A stretch of DNA of 64,000 nucleotides from an uncultured Candidatus Nitrosopumilus sp. (GTDB taxonomy: Archaea > Thermoproteota > Nitrososphaeria > Nitrososphaerales > Nitrosopumilaceae), in assembly GCA_951812645.1 (NCBI GenBank), contig CATOSM010000001.1, positions 351,560 through 415,559 on the forward strand, in the 5' to 3' direction. The position numbers and the translations under genes were made by a program. Below are positions 1 to 8,677 of the stretch, piece after piece (within the stretch, counting starts at the first letter, position 1; every line of letters starts with the position of its first letter). Under the pieces are notes generated by a model. The model was not told the DNA's origin and searched no databases. It was given only the letters and a program-made list of their open reading frames with translations.

Positions 1-2
1 TT

Positions 3-503
3 GATGAAAAATTACAAAAGAAACATGATATAATTTTTGAAAAAATAGTAAATGCTCAAAGAAACAACAAGCCAGGATATGCTCAAGCATATGCAGGAGA
101 ATTAACACAAGTAAGAAAAATGAAAAACATGATAAGTGGGGCAAAACTATCCATGGAACAAGTAAAACTTAGACTAGACACAGTGTCAGAACTAGGTGAT
201 GTAGTAGTAACACTCAGTCCATGTATGTCAATCATCAAAGGACTCAGTCCATCACTTAGTGGAATTATGCCAGAAGCAAATGCTTCAATGCAAGACTTGT
301 CAGAGATATTAGGAGACGTAATGTCTGGGTCATCAGTAGGAATCGGAGACAGTATGAGTACAGTACCAGAAGCAAATGCAGACACAATGGCAATCTTAGA
401 AGAAGCACACAGTGTTATTGCCGGACAAACCAAATCATCAATTCCAGATGTCCCAGATTCACTCAAGCAACAAATTGTTGAGAAGACAGATGTCTTCACC
501 TAG
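3..503 (+). CDS. cdvB: CdvB-like ESCRT-III protein (3' part)
   Basis: The frame is open from the window edge, so the N-terminus is missing. The visible ~166 residues are helical and charged, with the segment LSPCMSIIKGLSP followed by a helix ending in an acidic region, as in Snf7/CdvB proteins of Thaumarchaeota. CdvB paralogues polymerise at the division septum and act in membrane constriction with CdvA and CdvC. A tail of VPDSLKQQIVEKTDVFT closes the gene. Which CdvB paralogue this is cannot be told from the fragment; the family call rests on recognising the core. Confidence 0.75.
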   Translation, partial: DEKLQKKHDIIFEKIVNAQRNNKPGYAQAYAGELTQVRKMKNMISGAKLSMEQVKLRLDTVSELGDVVVTLSPCMSIIKGLSPSLSGIMPEANASMQDLSEILGDVMSGSSVGIGDSMSTVPEANADTMAILEEAHSVIAGQTKSSIPDVPDSLKQQIVEKTDVFT

Positions 504-605
504 AAAAATAATTCAATAGTCGTTATTTATTCTCATTCTATAGACTTGTAATCAGATTAGGGAAGTATCTTCACGGTTAAGTACACTAGTGATTCGTAAA
601 ATTTT

Positions 606-2000
606 ATGACAAACACAAGTTTGGTAATAGTCATTGCAACAGTCATGGCTGTTGGAATATTGGGAACCAGCGTTATTTCTGATGCCAAAGCTATCAAAAG
701 TAAAGGTACCAGTATAGCACAATATGGTTCCAGTACAGGCATCTGCGGATTAGTGCTATGCTCTGATTATCCAGGTGGAAAAGAAGCCTATCAAGCAAGT
801 TGGTCTAATGAATTCATCAGTTCAAAAACCATTGTCAATGCAGATGTGGTTGATCATTCAGAAGAACATCCAGATGTTCATAGTACAAGTAAGGTTGTAC
901 CTTCTGCAGATAATGTGGATGAAGAATTTCCAGAACGTCTAGATGCATACATCCACAAGTTTGAGTTGGATAAAATCTCAGCTGATGAAGCACTAGATGG
1001 AATCAAGGAAGTGTATGATGCATATGTTAAAGCAAAAATTACGAATGACGTTATTGAGGGAGTAGGCGATAAAATTAATCGCCACAATAACGGAACTTTT
1101 GATTCAGCTACAGCAATTGAATCCATTCATCTAACTGCTGAACCACAAAATGTCAACCCTGAATATCAAGGTGCGCTAGATGAGGTCATCCACAAGTTTG
1201 AGTTGGATAAAATCTCAGCTGATGAAGCACTAGATGGAATCAAGGAAGCACATTATGGTTTTGTTGACCTCTACATCAACTCGGATCTAATCGAGGCAGT
1301 AGAAGACAAGATTGCATTGATTGATTCTGGCAAACTATCAGGAGCTGAAGCAGTTGAAGCAATTCACTTATCAGCTGAACCACAAAATGTCAACCCTGAG
1401 TTAATTGATGCAGTTGATGAATATCTTCACAAATACGAGTTGGATAAAATCTCAGCTGATGAAGCCATCAAAGGTGTTATGGAAGTACACAGCAGTTTTG
1501 TTGATCTATACATTACATCAAATGCAGTAGAATCCATTGGCATCCAACTTGACAGATATGAATCAGGTAGTAATTCTGCAAGTCACGTGTTACATGAAAT
1601 TCATGAAGTGATTGAAGAAGAAGCTGCTATGGCAGCATCAGTATCTGCAGATGGCGAAGTGATGATGAAAGAATTGCCTCCAAATACTGTAGATATGCCA
1701 ATAGGTGCAGGAGTTCCAGGATGTGAAACAAATGAAATGTGTTATTACCCAACACATCTAACGGTTCATGCAGGAACAACTGTGACATGGATTAACTCAG
1801 ATGGATCAATACCCCACACTGTAACTGCAGGATGGCCCGATAGTGATTCAATAGGTCTTGATTATCCCTGTGGAAATGGATTTGACAGTGACCTTATGTC
1901 TGGTGGTGCAGAATTTGCACATACATTTGAAGTCCCAGGCGAATATGATTACTGGTGCCAATTACATCCATGGATGATAGGTTCAGTCATAGTAGAGTAA
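606..2000 (+). CDS. Secreted blue-copper (plastocyanin-like) protein with three helical repeats
   Basis: 464 residues. An N-terminal hydrophobic signal segment (about residues 5-27) is followed by three related ~80-residue modules (about 115-350), each starting with a YIHKFELDKISADEA-type stretch, and a C-terminal cupredoxin domain (about 365-464). Type-1 copper ligands are visible: His404 (PHTV), Cys451, His454 and Met457 in CQLHPWM. Ammonia-oxidising archaea use many such proteins as electron carriers in copper-based respiration. The repeat modules are probably an extracellular spacer or binding region; I do not recognise them as a named domain. The gene stands alone, with an ATG start just before the signal peptide. 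Confidence 0.88.
   Translation: MTNTSLVIVIATVMAVGILGTSVISDAKAIKSKGTSIAQYGSSTGICGLVLCSDYPGGKEAYQASWSNEFISSKTIVNADVVDHSEEHPDVHSTSKVVPSADNVDEEFPERLDAYIHKFELDKISADEALDGIKEVYDAYVKAKITNDVIEGVGDKINRHNNGTFDSATAIESIHLTAEPQNVNPEYQGALDEVIHKFELDKISADEALDGIKEAHYGFVDLYINSDLIEAVEDKIALIDSGKLSGAEAVEAIHLSAEPQNVNPELIDAVDEYLHKYELDKISADEAIKGVMEVHSSFVDLYITSNAVESIGIQLDRYESGSNSASHVLHEIHEVIEEEAAMAASVSADGEVMMKELPPNTVDMPIGAGVPGCETNEMCYYPTHLTVHAGTTVTWINSDGSIPHTVTAGWPDSDSIGLDYPCGNGFDSDLMSGGAEFAHTFEVPGEYDYWCQLHPWMIGSVIVE
950..1465 (+). repeat. Intragenic repeats coding for the helical modules
   Basis: Bases 950-1011 and 1187-1248 are identical over 62 bp (offset 237 bp, 79 codons). A third copy at about 1437-1465 keeps only a 29-bp core. 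The perfect identity of the first two, next to diverged flanks, points to recent duplication or gene conversion between modules. Confidence 0.9.
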
Positions 2001-2083
2001 AGACTCCCTTCTCATTTCTTTTCATTTTCATTTTATAATAAATCTTTAGCAATGCTAAATAACAATCATAAATTCATAACATT

Positions 2084-2449
2084 ATGCCGGCAAAAGGTCC
2101 TGTTAATTTAACATGGCAAACAATTTTTTGCTTCATTCCAATAATGGATATTGTTGCATCATATCGTGTAAAAAGAATGAGATGGTATCTTCTAATCTTT
2201 ATAGGATATGGAGCATTATCAACAGCCATTCAATCAATAATCAATCCATTTGATGAAACAGCAGTGTATAATGAAAAAGTGTACTCAGAAACTATGGGTT
2301 TTGATTGGGATTATGCATTACTAGGAAGTAATCCAGAACTATCAATTGCAACAATGATTATTTGTAATGCAATTGCATATGTTATCGCAGTCTACTTAAT
2401 CAGAAGATGGTCAAAGAAATGGAATCAAAATTTTAATCAGTCACCTTGA
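2084..2449 (+). CDS. Hypothetical membrane protein
   Basis: 121 residues starting MPAKGPVNLTW, with hydrophobic segments at about 10-25, 33-52 and 87-108, and a basic C-terminal tail (RRWSKKWNQN) likely to face the cytoplasm. I do not recognise a named family; short membrane proteins with this N-terminus seem to be a lineage-specific type. Its last nine bases overlap the end of the convergent gene that follows. Confidence 0.65.
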   Translation: MPAKGPVNLTWQTIFCFIPIMDIVASYRVKRMRWYLLIFIGYGALSTAIQSIINPFDETAVYNEKVYSETMGFDWDYALLGSNPELSIATMIICNAIAYVIAVYLIRRWSKKWNQNFNQSP

Positions 2450-2782
2450 TTTCTTTTTACTTTTTTGAACCAGAATTTTCTTTATTCTAGATATTGTAGG
2501 ATAACTATATCCGCGTCTACGATAATTGGCAATCATCATTTTCCAATTTTTTAGTCTCCATTGAGCTTGTTCAGCAGTTACAGAATGGACTTCTTTCTGA
2601 ATGATACTTTTTCTGCCTACTTTGAGCGTTCCTGCATCCTTTGCAGACCACCTATTTTTTGCAAATTTTAATCCTATAAGAATTTCAGCAACAGGCATTT
2701 CTTTGAAGTAATCTTTGAGCTTTTTTAATTCGGCATCTGTAGGTTTTTTAGAAATTGGCAGTTCGACTACAGGTTTCGCCAT
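2441..2782 (-). CDS. Hypothetical basic protein
   Basis: 113 residues, strongly basic towards the C-terminus (KKILVQKSKKKSR). It starts MAKPVVELPISKKPTDAELKKL and is predicted to be mostly helical. No catalytic motif is seen. The charge suggests nucleic-acid binding, but this is inference. It is convergent with and overlaps the preceding membrane-protein gene by 9 bp. Confidence 0.6.
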   Translation of the reverse strand: MAKPVVELPISKKPTDAELKKLKDYFKEMPVAEILIGLKFAKNRWSAKDAGTLKVGRKSIIQKEVHSVTAEQAQWRLKNWKMMIANYRRRGYSYPTISRIKKILVQKSKKKSR

Positions 2783-2880
2783 AGAAAATAATTCAATTCG
2801 TGCTTTAAGAGAATCTTGCTAAAGTAGAATTAACTAAAACATATCATTTGTGCATCACTTTTTTGCATTCTAGTCAACGA

Positions 2881-3150
2881 TCATCCTTGAGAATTTATCT
2901 CAAATACGGGTATTTCAGAATTCCAAATTAAGATCATTTCAGAATCATGAGCATGGTTTTTTGCAAAATCATCTAGATCTTCTAAATGTTGTTTTTCTAA
3001 AAGTTCTAACGATCGTGATTTTTCATCATGCATTTCATCTTTTAATTCCGAATAGGTTTCACGCATGTCAGTTATTTCATTACCCATCACGGGTCTTTCA
3101 GAATCAAGGCCATTATGTTTTTCAAGTATTCTTTTTTCTTCTCGCCTCAT
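2881..3150 (-). CDS. Hypothetical coiled-coil protein
   Basis: 89 residues, highly charged (Glu, Lys, Arg, Asp), with a probable coiled coil over about residues 25-70. There is no signal peptide and no known motif. The opposite strand also has an open frame (2961-3251), but its composition looks like a shadow of this one. Confidence 0.5.
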   Translation of the reverse strand: MRREEKRILEKHNGLDSERPVMGNEITDMRETYSELKDEMHDEKSRSLELLEKQHLEDLDDFAKNHAHDSEMILIWNSEIPVFEINSQG

Positions 3151-3790
3151 TTTTCATCTCTTTCAATAAAAAGCGACTCATAGTCATCCACAGTGTCAGT
3201 TATTTTTTTCTCAGTGTTCTTGCATGGTGTGGATTTTTGAGTTTAAACTAGAGATTTTTTTAAGATTCTATCTTCTTGTAGTTTTTCTACACTGAGAAAA
3301 GTTGTTTCCGAAAAACCAGGAACAAAGACAGTTTCCACCTTATGTTTAACCCACATCTCTGCAGTGTATTCAGTAGTACAAACATAACCATCAGCATTTA
3401 GTCCATAAACTAAAACAAATCCAATTCTACATTCAGTGTCAGGATTGTTTTTTACAAGATCTTCCCAAGAAATTTCATCAAATGGATTAGCTTGTAAATA
3501 TTCAGGATTGGTTCTACAATATTGACAGTATTTTCCAATAGATTCTCCGGATAATCTTAAATCAAAATGACCATCAGTGTTGAACAGAATTTGTTGGCTA
3601 TGGTTGCATCATTATTCATAATATTGAAAATACTGTTTGCAGATAACATTTCAGATCTAGTTATCTTTGCTACATCTACAAATGCATCACGTGCTTCTTC
3701 AGGGGTTCCATCATTTTCCAAAACAATTTGTAATGCAATACGGCCTGCATTGATTTTTGAAGCAGTGAATTTGAGAGGATGATCATGAAC

Positions 3791-4657
3791 TTATCCTAAA
3801 ACCCTCCAATACATCATGACGCATGCCAGATACACAAACCCGAGACAGTCATCACAGTTCCCTTCGTATCTGACTGCCGTCCCGTAAAGTCCGCACTTGA
3901 GCCAGGCAAAGAACCGCTCTATGACAAACCCTGTCTTGCCATAATGTTTTTGGCTCCTGTTCTGTGCAACGTTCCTTGGGTTCCTTTTGTATGGAATGCA
4001 ACAATCAATCCCATGGCATTCCAGATAGTCTCTGATGTATGCCGCATCGTATCCCCTGTCGGCATACACTGAGACGATCTGCCGTATCAAATCATCATCT
4101 ACAAGTTCTGAGATGTTTTCCAACTTGTGGAATTTGGAACGCCTCCCGGAAAGCGTGTAACAAATCATCATCTACAAGTTCTGAGATGTTTTCCAACACA
4201 TCGATGAATTTCGTACTGTCATGGACATTTGCAGGGCTGGCCCTAATTGGGATTGGCAGTCCTGTCCTGTCTACTGCAGCGTGTATTTTTGTGCCCGGGA
4301 TCCTCTTGAACCCGTCATATCCTGTTTTGTCACCCCTTTTTTGGCGGCAACTGATGAGGAATCAATCGATATTTTTTGCAGGCTGATTTTTCCCTGCCTG
4401 TGTGCGGATTTTATCAGTCCTGATGGAATCCTTTTCCATATTCCCTTTTGCTGCAGCTCTGAGAATCTCAGATGCGCAGTAGATTTTGAACCGTATCTGT
4501 CCGGCATGTCTGCCCGCCTGCAGCCGGTTGTTAGGACAAACAATATTCCGTTGATTGTGTTTCTGTCATTGCATCCTGGCCTGCCAGTTTTTGCAGGCTT
4601 TGGCAGACGTGATGCAACCGTGTTCCATTGAGTGTCTGACATTTCTTTGCGAATCAC
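3791..4657 (-). pseudogene. IS5-type DDE transposase, two frames, disrupted
   Basis: The first frame (4657 down to 4271, from MIRKEMSDTQWNTV) carries the N-terminal domain and the first catalytic Asp (KISIDSS). The second frame, offset by -1, carries KTGYDGFKRIPGTK, the second Asp (YADRGYD) and the Glu (VIERFFAWLK). The frames join at an AAAAAAGGGG run, a likely -1 slippage site, because all three catalytic residues are needed. In this copy the second frame is broken by a 73-bp insertion (37-bp duplication plus 36 bp), so the enzyme is probably dead. The fragment MMICYTLSGRR... at 4171 is a product of that insertion. Confidence 0.85.
4088..4197 (-). repeat. 37-bp direct repeat flanking a 36-bp unrelated insert, IS copy 1
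   Basis: Bases 4088-4124 and 4161-4197 are identical over exactly 37 bp and mismatch at both outer edges. The 36 bp between them (4125-4160) are absent from IS copy 2 and are GC-richer than the neighbourhood. Removing one repeat plus the spacer restores an uninterrupted transposase frame (LENISELVDDDLIRQIVS). Confidence 0.95.
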
Positions 4658-5185
4658 GAAGGATGCATCAGCAGAGCCATTGTCGGATCCCGACTGTCAT
4701 GAATTATTTGCATAATGATCGGTTTTAGGATGAGTTGCATATATAGAATCACCATCCTTTGCAGGACTATTTTCTAAAGCACGTTCTAGCACATTGTCAA
4801 ATGCATGATATCCCCAGAGATCTTCCAATTTTTTAAATCATCTTCACGATGTTCTAAAACCTCAGCTCCTTTTTTCTCCTAATCCTCCTTCTTTTTCAAG
4901 GGTTTCAAAATTTCTTTGTTGTAATTTTTCAATACATCGTTTACTTTTCTCAATTTTTTCTAGAATTTCTTGTGCCATAGGATTATTTTTCAGATCCCCT
5001 AGGCAAAGTAGTTTGTTGACTTGTATCGGCATATACAATAGGGATTAAGCCAATAAATGCAATTGGCATTAAAAGAGAAATTCTCCCACTGACCATACAA
5101 AAAATCAAAAGTGTCTGTATTTACTACAGACTGATAGTTTATCAGTAAAATTTGGAATTTTTACGACCAGAGTATTTTTAATTAT

Positions 5186-5305
5186 TTAGCAATTAAGAGG
5201 AATGTTCGAATTTTTACAAATGGTGTTATACAAACCAAATCCGATAATAATTGATGCAAAAACAGCCAATGGAACAAGAATGAAAAAATTAGTTTTTCTA
5301 CCCAT
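5186..5305 (-). CDS. Possible small membrane protein
   Basis: 39 residues from the ATG at 5305 (MGRKTNFF), with one hydrophobic helix (ILVPLAVFASIIIGFGLY) and a short Cys-containing tail. A longer reading from 5371 would overlap the DUF371 gene. Size and composition are compatible with a small membrane protein, but there is no family support. Confidence 0.35.
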   Translation of the reverse strand: MGRKTNFFILVPLAVFASIIIGFGLYNTICKNSNIPLNC

Positions 5306-5342
5306 ACAAGAAACTGAAAGTTTGCCTATAAAATTGTCAGTA

Positions 5343-5759
5343 TTAATCAGTAGTGATAGTGAATAGTCCAACAGCCTTTGGATCTTGTAATGCTGTCACC
5401 ATATCTCGTGGCAATGAATCAGAGGCCTTATCACATTTTATGGCCAATGTTCGAGGGCAGATAAAATCACTTTTTCTAATAACAATATCTTCAGTATGAC
5501 TCAAAATAAGTTCAGGATGACCCCATCCTTCAATTTCAAAAATATCATCTCCAACTTTGATTGAAAATATGATTTTAGAATCAGGATTTTTGAGTTTATT
5601 TTTTAATTCCTTAGGTAAATCTGCACAACTAGATTTCGCATTGACACCCACAATGCAGTCCCCTCTAGGAGTCAAATGAGATTCTTTTGTAATTTCCAGA
5701 GTTTTTTTATGGTTAGAAAGAATGTTTTTGTGTCCTGAAAATTCTATTTCAAACTTCAT
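5343..5759 (-). CDS. DUF371 family protein
   Basis: 138 residues matching the archaeal DUF371 pattern: an N-terminal beta region, then HKKTLEITKESHLTPRGDC, followed by VGVNAKSSCADLP and a C-terminal IKCDKASDSLPRDMV segment. The family is conserved in archaea and has no established function. The gene is divergent from psmA, with about 130 bp between them that probably hold both promoters. Confidence 0.82.
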   Translation of the reverse strand: MKFEIEFSGHKNILSNHKKTLEITKESHLTPRGDCIVGVNAKSSCADLPKELKNKLKNPDSKIIFSIKVGDDIFEIEGWGHPELILSHTEDIVIRKSDFICPRTLAIKCDKASDSLPRDMVTALQDPKAVGLFTITTD

Positions 5760-5860
5760 GAACCCATGACATCTTGTGTTTCAATTAAGGTTTGGTGAGA
5801 AGAACAGCATCACAAATCAGGCTCCGATCACTAACAAAATCAGTCTCAATTATGGGCATG

Positions 5861-5870
5861 GTTTAAATTG
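5861..5870 (+). promoter_or_regulatory. Probable TATA box of psmA
   Basis: GTTTAAATTG is centred about 27 bp before the psmA ATG (5894), the archaeal TATA spacing for a nearly leaderless transcript. Assigned from position and AT composition only. Confidence 0.45.
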
Positions 5871-5893
5871 TATAATCAAAGCATTGCAATCAA

Positions 5894-6631
5894 ATGCTTC
5901 CTGCACAACAAGGTTACGACCGCGCAATTACAGTCTTCTCACCAGACGGTAGGCTGTACCAAGTAGAGTATGCTATTGAAACAGTAAGAAGAGGAACAAT
6001 TGCAATTGGGGTAAAATGTAAAGACGGAATCGTTATCGCAGTAGAAGAAAAACCAAGAAAATTACAAATTTCAGAGACAGCACAAAAGATTTTCCAAATT
6101 GACGATCATGTGGGAGTTGCAGCAGCAGGATACATACCAGATGCAAGAAGTCAAGTAGACAATGCAAGATTCTTTTCACAAAGTAACAAAATGATTTACG
6201 ATGAACCAGTTGAAGTTGAAACGATTGCCAAACATCTAGCTGATCAATCTCAACAATATACACAATATGCAGGGGTGAGACCGTATGGTGTCGCTTTAAT
6301 TCTTGGTGGCGTTGTTGATAACACACCACAATTGTATCTAACAGACCCAAGTGGAACGTACATCTCTTATGATGCAATAGCAATTGGTTCAGGCTCTGAT
6401 CAAGTAACGGACTTTTTAGAAAAAGCATACAAGGAAGATCTTTCACTAGATGATGCTGCAACATTAGCTGCTGCAGGAATTTATCTATCAAGTGAAGACA
6501 AAGAGGGAACAAGCCACATCAGAATGGCATGCATTAAAAAAGAAACGGGATTGTATGAACTTGTTTCAGATGAGCAAATTGCAAAATATGCCAACGATGC
6601 TAAAACAAAATACCCACACGAACAAAAATAA
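5894..6631 (+). CDS. psmA: 20S proteasome alpha subunit
   Basis: 245 residues, the usual length. The alpha-subunit signature lies near the N-terminus (YDRAITVFSPDGRLYQVEYA, residues 8-27), and the gate-forming N-terminal tail precedes it. The alpha rings cap the catalytic beta rings and control substrate entry; they have no protease active site. No beta-subunit gene is in the window. The next gene starts 33 bp downstream on the same strand, so the two may be co-transcribed. Confidence 0.97.
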   Translation: MLPAQQGYDRAITVFSPDGRLYQVEYAIETVRRGTIAIGVKCKDGIVIAVEEKPRKLQISETAQKIFQIDDHVGVAAAGYIPDARSQVDNARFFSQSNKMIYDEPVEVETIAKHLADQSQQYTQYAGVRPYGVALILGGVVDNTPQLYLTDPSGTYISYDAIAIGSGSDQVTDFLEKAYKEDLSLDDAATLAAAGIYLSSEDKEGTSHIRMACIKKETGLYELVSDEQIAKYANDAKTKYPHEQK

Positions 6632-6664
6632 TTATTTTAAGCACACCTGCGAGACTAAATTAAA

Positions 6665-7471
6665 TTGAAATTATCTGTTGCGATTCCTGAGTCATCTTTA
6701 TCAGACGAATCATTAAAAATCGATAAAACTAGAAAGATTTCTGTTCTAGCTAGAGCATGTGCAATTTTCAAAATTGACACAGTCTATGTCTATCAAGAAG
6801 GAAACAAAAAGAAAGATCCCGGATTACTAATAATGATTTTAAAATATTTAGAAACTCCACAGTTTTTGAGGCGAAGGTTGTTTCCCAAAATGAACGATTT
6901 AAAGTTTGCAGGAGTATTACAACCGTTAAGAATTCCAAGTCATGTTACACCAGTAAACCCTAAAAAAATTAAAACCGGAGACATTAGGGAAGGGATTGTA
7001 GTTAGTTCAAAGGGGAAAAAATTTGTGGATGTTGGAATTAATCAACTGGTGCAATACTATGGAAAAACACCTGCAGGAAAAAGGGTAACAGTACGATTCA
7101 AAGAAGGATACCCAAGACTATCAGTCAAAGATATTGAAAAAAATGAGGTTCCAACATACTGGGGATATTCAGTCAAAGAAAGAGCAAATTTGTTTTCAGT
7201 GTTATCAGAATGGAAAGGAAATATCATCATAACATCAAGAAAAGGTAAGACAGTATCAGGTGAGCAATTATCAAAATATACAAAATCAGATGATCATACA
7301 CTAGTGGTTTTTGGATCCCCCAAAAGAGGAGTTCATGAGATCATAGGAGGCAGAATGAATAAAGTTCAAAATGCAAAATCACTGAACTTTTTCCCGAATC
7401 AAGCGACTGAAACAGTACGATTAGAAGAAGCATTGTTAGGCACATTGGCAATTATTAATGCAAACAACTGA
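6665..7471 (+). CDS. SPOUT-class RNA methyltransferase (C9orf114-like)
   Basis: 268 residues from a TTG start 33 bp after psmA. The layout fits the archaeal 'putative RNA methyltransferase' family (Methyltrn_RNA_3). An N-terminal Rossmann-like half (ISVLARACAIFKIDTVYVYQ) is interrupted by an OB-fold insert (about residues 100-150, VTPVNPKKIKTGDIREGIVV). The C-terminal half is knot-forming (HTLVVFGSPKRGVHEIIGG, ending NQATETVRLEEALLGTLAIIN). The glycine-rich and TETVRLEEA segments are where S-adenosylmethionine would bind in the trefoil knot. In many archaea this gene sits just upstream of the L3 ribosomal operon, as here. Target base unknown. Confidence 0.85.
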   Translation: MKLSVAIPESSLSDESLKIDKTRKISVLARACAIFKIDTVYVYQEGNKKKDPGLLIMILKYLETPQFLRRRLFPKMNDLKFAGVLQPLRIPSHVTPVNPKKIKTGDIREGIVVSSKGKKFVDVGINQLVQYYGKTPAGKRVTVRFKEGYPRLSVKDIEKNEVPTYWGYSVKERANLFSVLSEWKGNIIITSRKGKTVSGEQLSKYTKSDDHTLVVFGSPKRGVHEIIGGRMNKVQNAKSLNFFPNQATETVRLEEALLGTLAIINANN

Positions 7472-7477
7472 TGGATT

Positions 7478-7588
7478 ATGGCAGAAAAGAAAAATTTTTT
7501 GTTAATGGCAGTTGGGCTGGGGATTGCCGGCGTCGTTATTGGAGGAATTACAATTTGGAATTCCATCGCAGGGTTAATTTCGCCATAG
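7478..7588 (+). CDS. Small single-helix membrane protein
   Basis: 36 residues (MAEKKNFLLMAVG...GLISP) with one transmembrane helix (about residues 7-28) and a basic N-terminus. The ATG lies a few bases after the methyltransferase stop codon, suggesting translational coupling. No family is recognised. Confidence 0.55.
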   Translation: MAEKKNFLLMAVGLGIAGVVIGGITIWNSIAGLISP

Positions 7589-7681
7589 CAAATTAGGCAC
7601 AGTTGGTTAACCAAGAAATTTTTAGTGGTTAACGATATCTCACATGGTTTAATAGAGGGAAATCGATGTTCCGTTTTAGAT

Positions 7682-8677
7682 ATGGGAGCTCGAAAGCGAC
7701 ATCAACCACGTAGAGGTAGTCTTGCATACTCACGTAGAGTACGTGCAAAGAGTATGGAAGCAAGAATTAGAGCTTGGCCAACTAGATCAGGTTCTCAAGA
7801 ACCAAAAATTTTGGCACATTGTGGCTTCAAAGCAGGATGTGTTCAAATTGTCAGCATTGATGATCGTGACAAAGTTCCAAACGCAGGAAAACAACTCGTA
7901 AGTTTAGGAACAGTACTAGTAACACCACCAGTTTTGGTTTTAGGAGTTAGAGGATATTCAAAAGATAATTATGGAAAACATGCAGAGTTTGATGTTTATG
8001 CAGAAGACATTCCAAAAAACATTGCAAAAGAAATTACAATTAAAAACATCGAAGGATCAATGGAAAATGCAGAATCACGATTAAGAAAGATCAAAGAGAT
8101 TTACGCAATTGTTGCAGTCTCTCCACGAGCCGCAGGATTAGAAATGAAAAAGCCATACATCTTTGAGGCAATGGTTAGCGGAGGAGATATAGAAAAACAA
8201 TTTGCACATATCAAAGAAAACCTAGGAAAAGAAATTAAGATTGATCAGATTTTTGAAACGGGTTCAACAGTAGACGTTGCAGCAATTACAAAAGGTCATG
8301 GATGGCAAGGAGTCATGAGAAGATGGAATGTAAAAAAGAAACAACACAAATCAAGAAAGACAGTAAGAGAAGTCGGTTCACTAGGTCCAATTTCGCCACA
8401 GAGCATCATGTATACAGTTCCAAGAGCAGGGCAAACAGGATTCCATCAGAGAGTAGAATATGATAAAAGAATAATGATTATGGGAAATGCCGAATCAGAT
8501 GAAATCAAAATAAACCCAGATGGAGGATACAAGCACTTTGGTTTAGTCAAAGGAGACTTTATCGTTCTAAAAGGTTCGGTTCCAGGAACATACAAAAGGC
8601 TAATCAAACTAAGAAGCCAAATCAGAAACGCTCCAGCTAAAATCAACAAACCAAATATCTTGGAGGTGGTTGTATAA
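7682..8677 (+). CDS. rpl3: Ribosomal protein L3
   Basis: 331 residues from the ATG at 7682 (MGARKRHQPRRGSLAY), which matches archaeal L3 N-termini. An in-frame GTG 57 bp upstream would add an unlikely extension. L3 binds 23S rRNA and shapes the peptidyl-transferase centre; the loop near GWQGVMRRW corresponds to the finger that reaches it. It is the first gene of the S10/spc-type operon, and its stop codon overlaps the start of L4. Confidence 0.96.
   Translation: MGARKRHQPRRGSLAYSRRVRAKSMEARIRAWPTRSGSQEPKILAHCGFKAGCVQIVSIDDRDKVPNAGKQLVSLGTVLVTPPVLVLGVRGYSKDNYGKHAEFDVYAEDIPKNIAKEITIKNIEGSMENAESRLRKIKEIYAIVAVSPRAAGLEMKKPYIFEAMVSGGDIEKQFAHIKENLGKEIKIDQIFETGSTVDVAAITKGHGWQGVMRRWNVKKKQHKSRKTVREVGSLGPISPQSIMYTVPRAGQTGFHQRVEYDKRIMIMGNAESDEIKINPDGGYKHFGLVKGDFIVLKGSVPGTYKRLIKLRSQIRNAPAKINKPNILEVVV

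Larger units (their letters stand above)
3788..4736 (-). mobile_element. IS5-family insertion sequence, copy 1
   Basis: About 949 bp, bounded by near-perfect terminal inverted repeats: AACTTATCCTAAAACC at the low-coordinate end, and its counterpart AACTCATCCTAAAACC read inward from the high-coordinate end. It lies inside the decayed secreted-protein gene. The same element recurs at 25395-26341, and its 3' end alone at 22490-22633. I see no convincing target-site duplication longer than 2-3 bp. Confidence 0.88.
3243..5096 (-). pseudogene. Decayed secreted-protein gene split by an IS element
   Basis: Reading the minus strand from 5096 gives a signal peptide (MVSGRISLLMPIAFIG...VYAD). Fragments in shifting frames follow: a charged helix (LEKIEKSKRCIEKLQQRNFE), then EDLWGYHAFDNVLERALENS up to the IS at 4737. 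Beyond the IS the protein resumes at 3787 (HPLKFTASKINAGRIALQIV), shifts frame near 3580, and ends in a Cys-containing domain (GKYCQYCRTNPEYLQ...). At least three frameshifts plus the IS make it non-functional. I do not recognise the family. Confidence 0.7.

Noticed and set aside
4088..4197. Simple tandem duplication of 73 bp as explanation of the IS insert
   Set aside because: Only 37 of the 73 bp are duplicated; the other 36 bp have no source in the element, so slippage alone does not explain it.
4039..4631. Two long plus-strand ORFs over IS copy 1
   Set aside because: Both are antisense to the transposase; the same shadow frame appears opposite copy 2 at 25500-25910.
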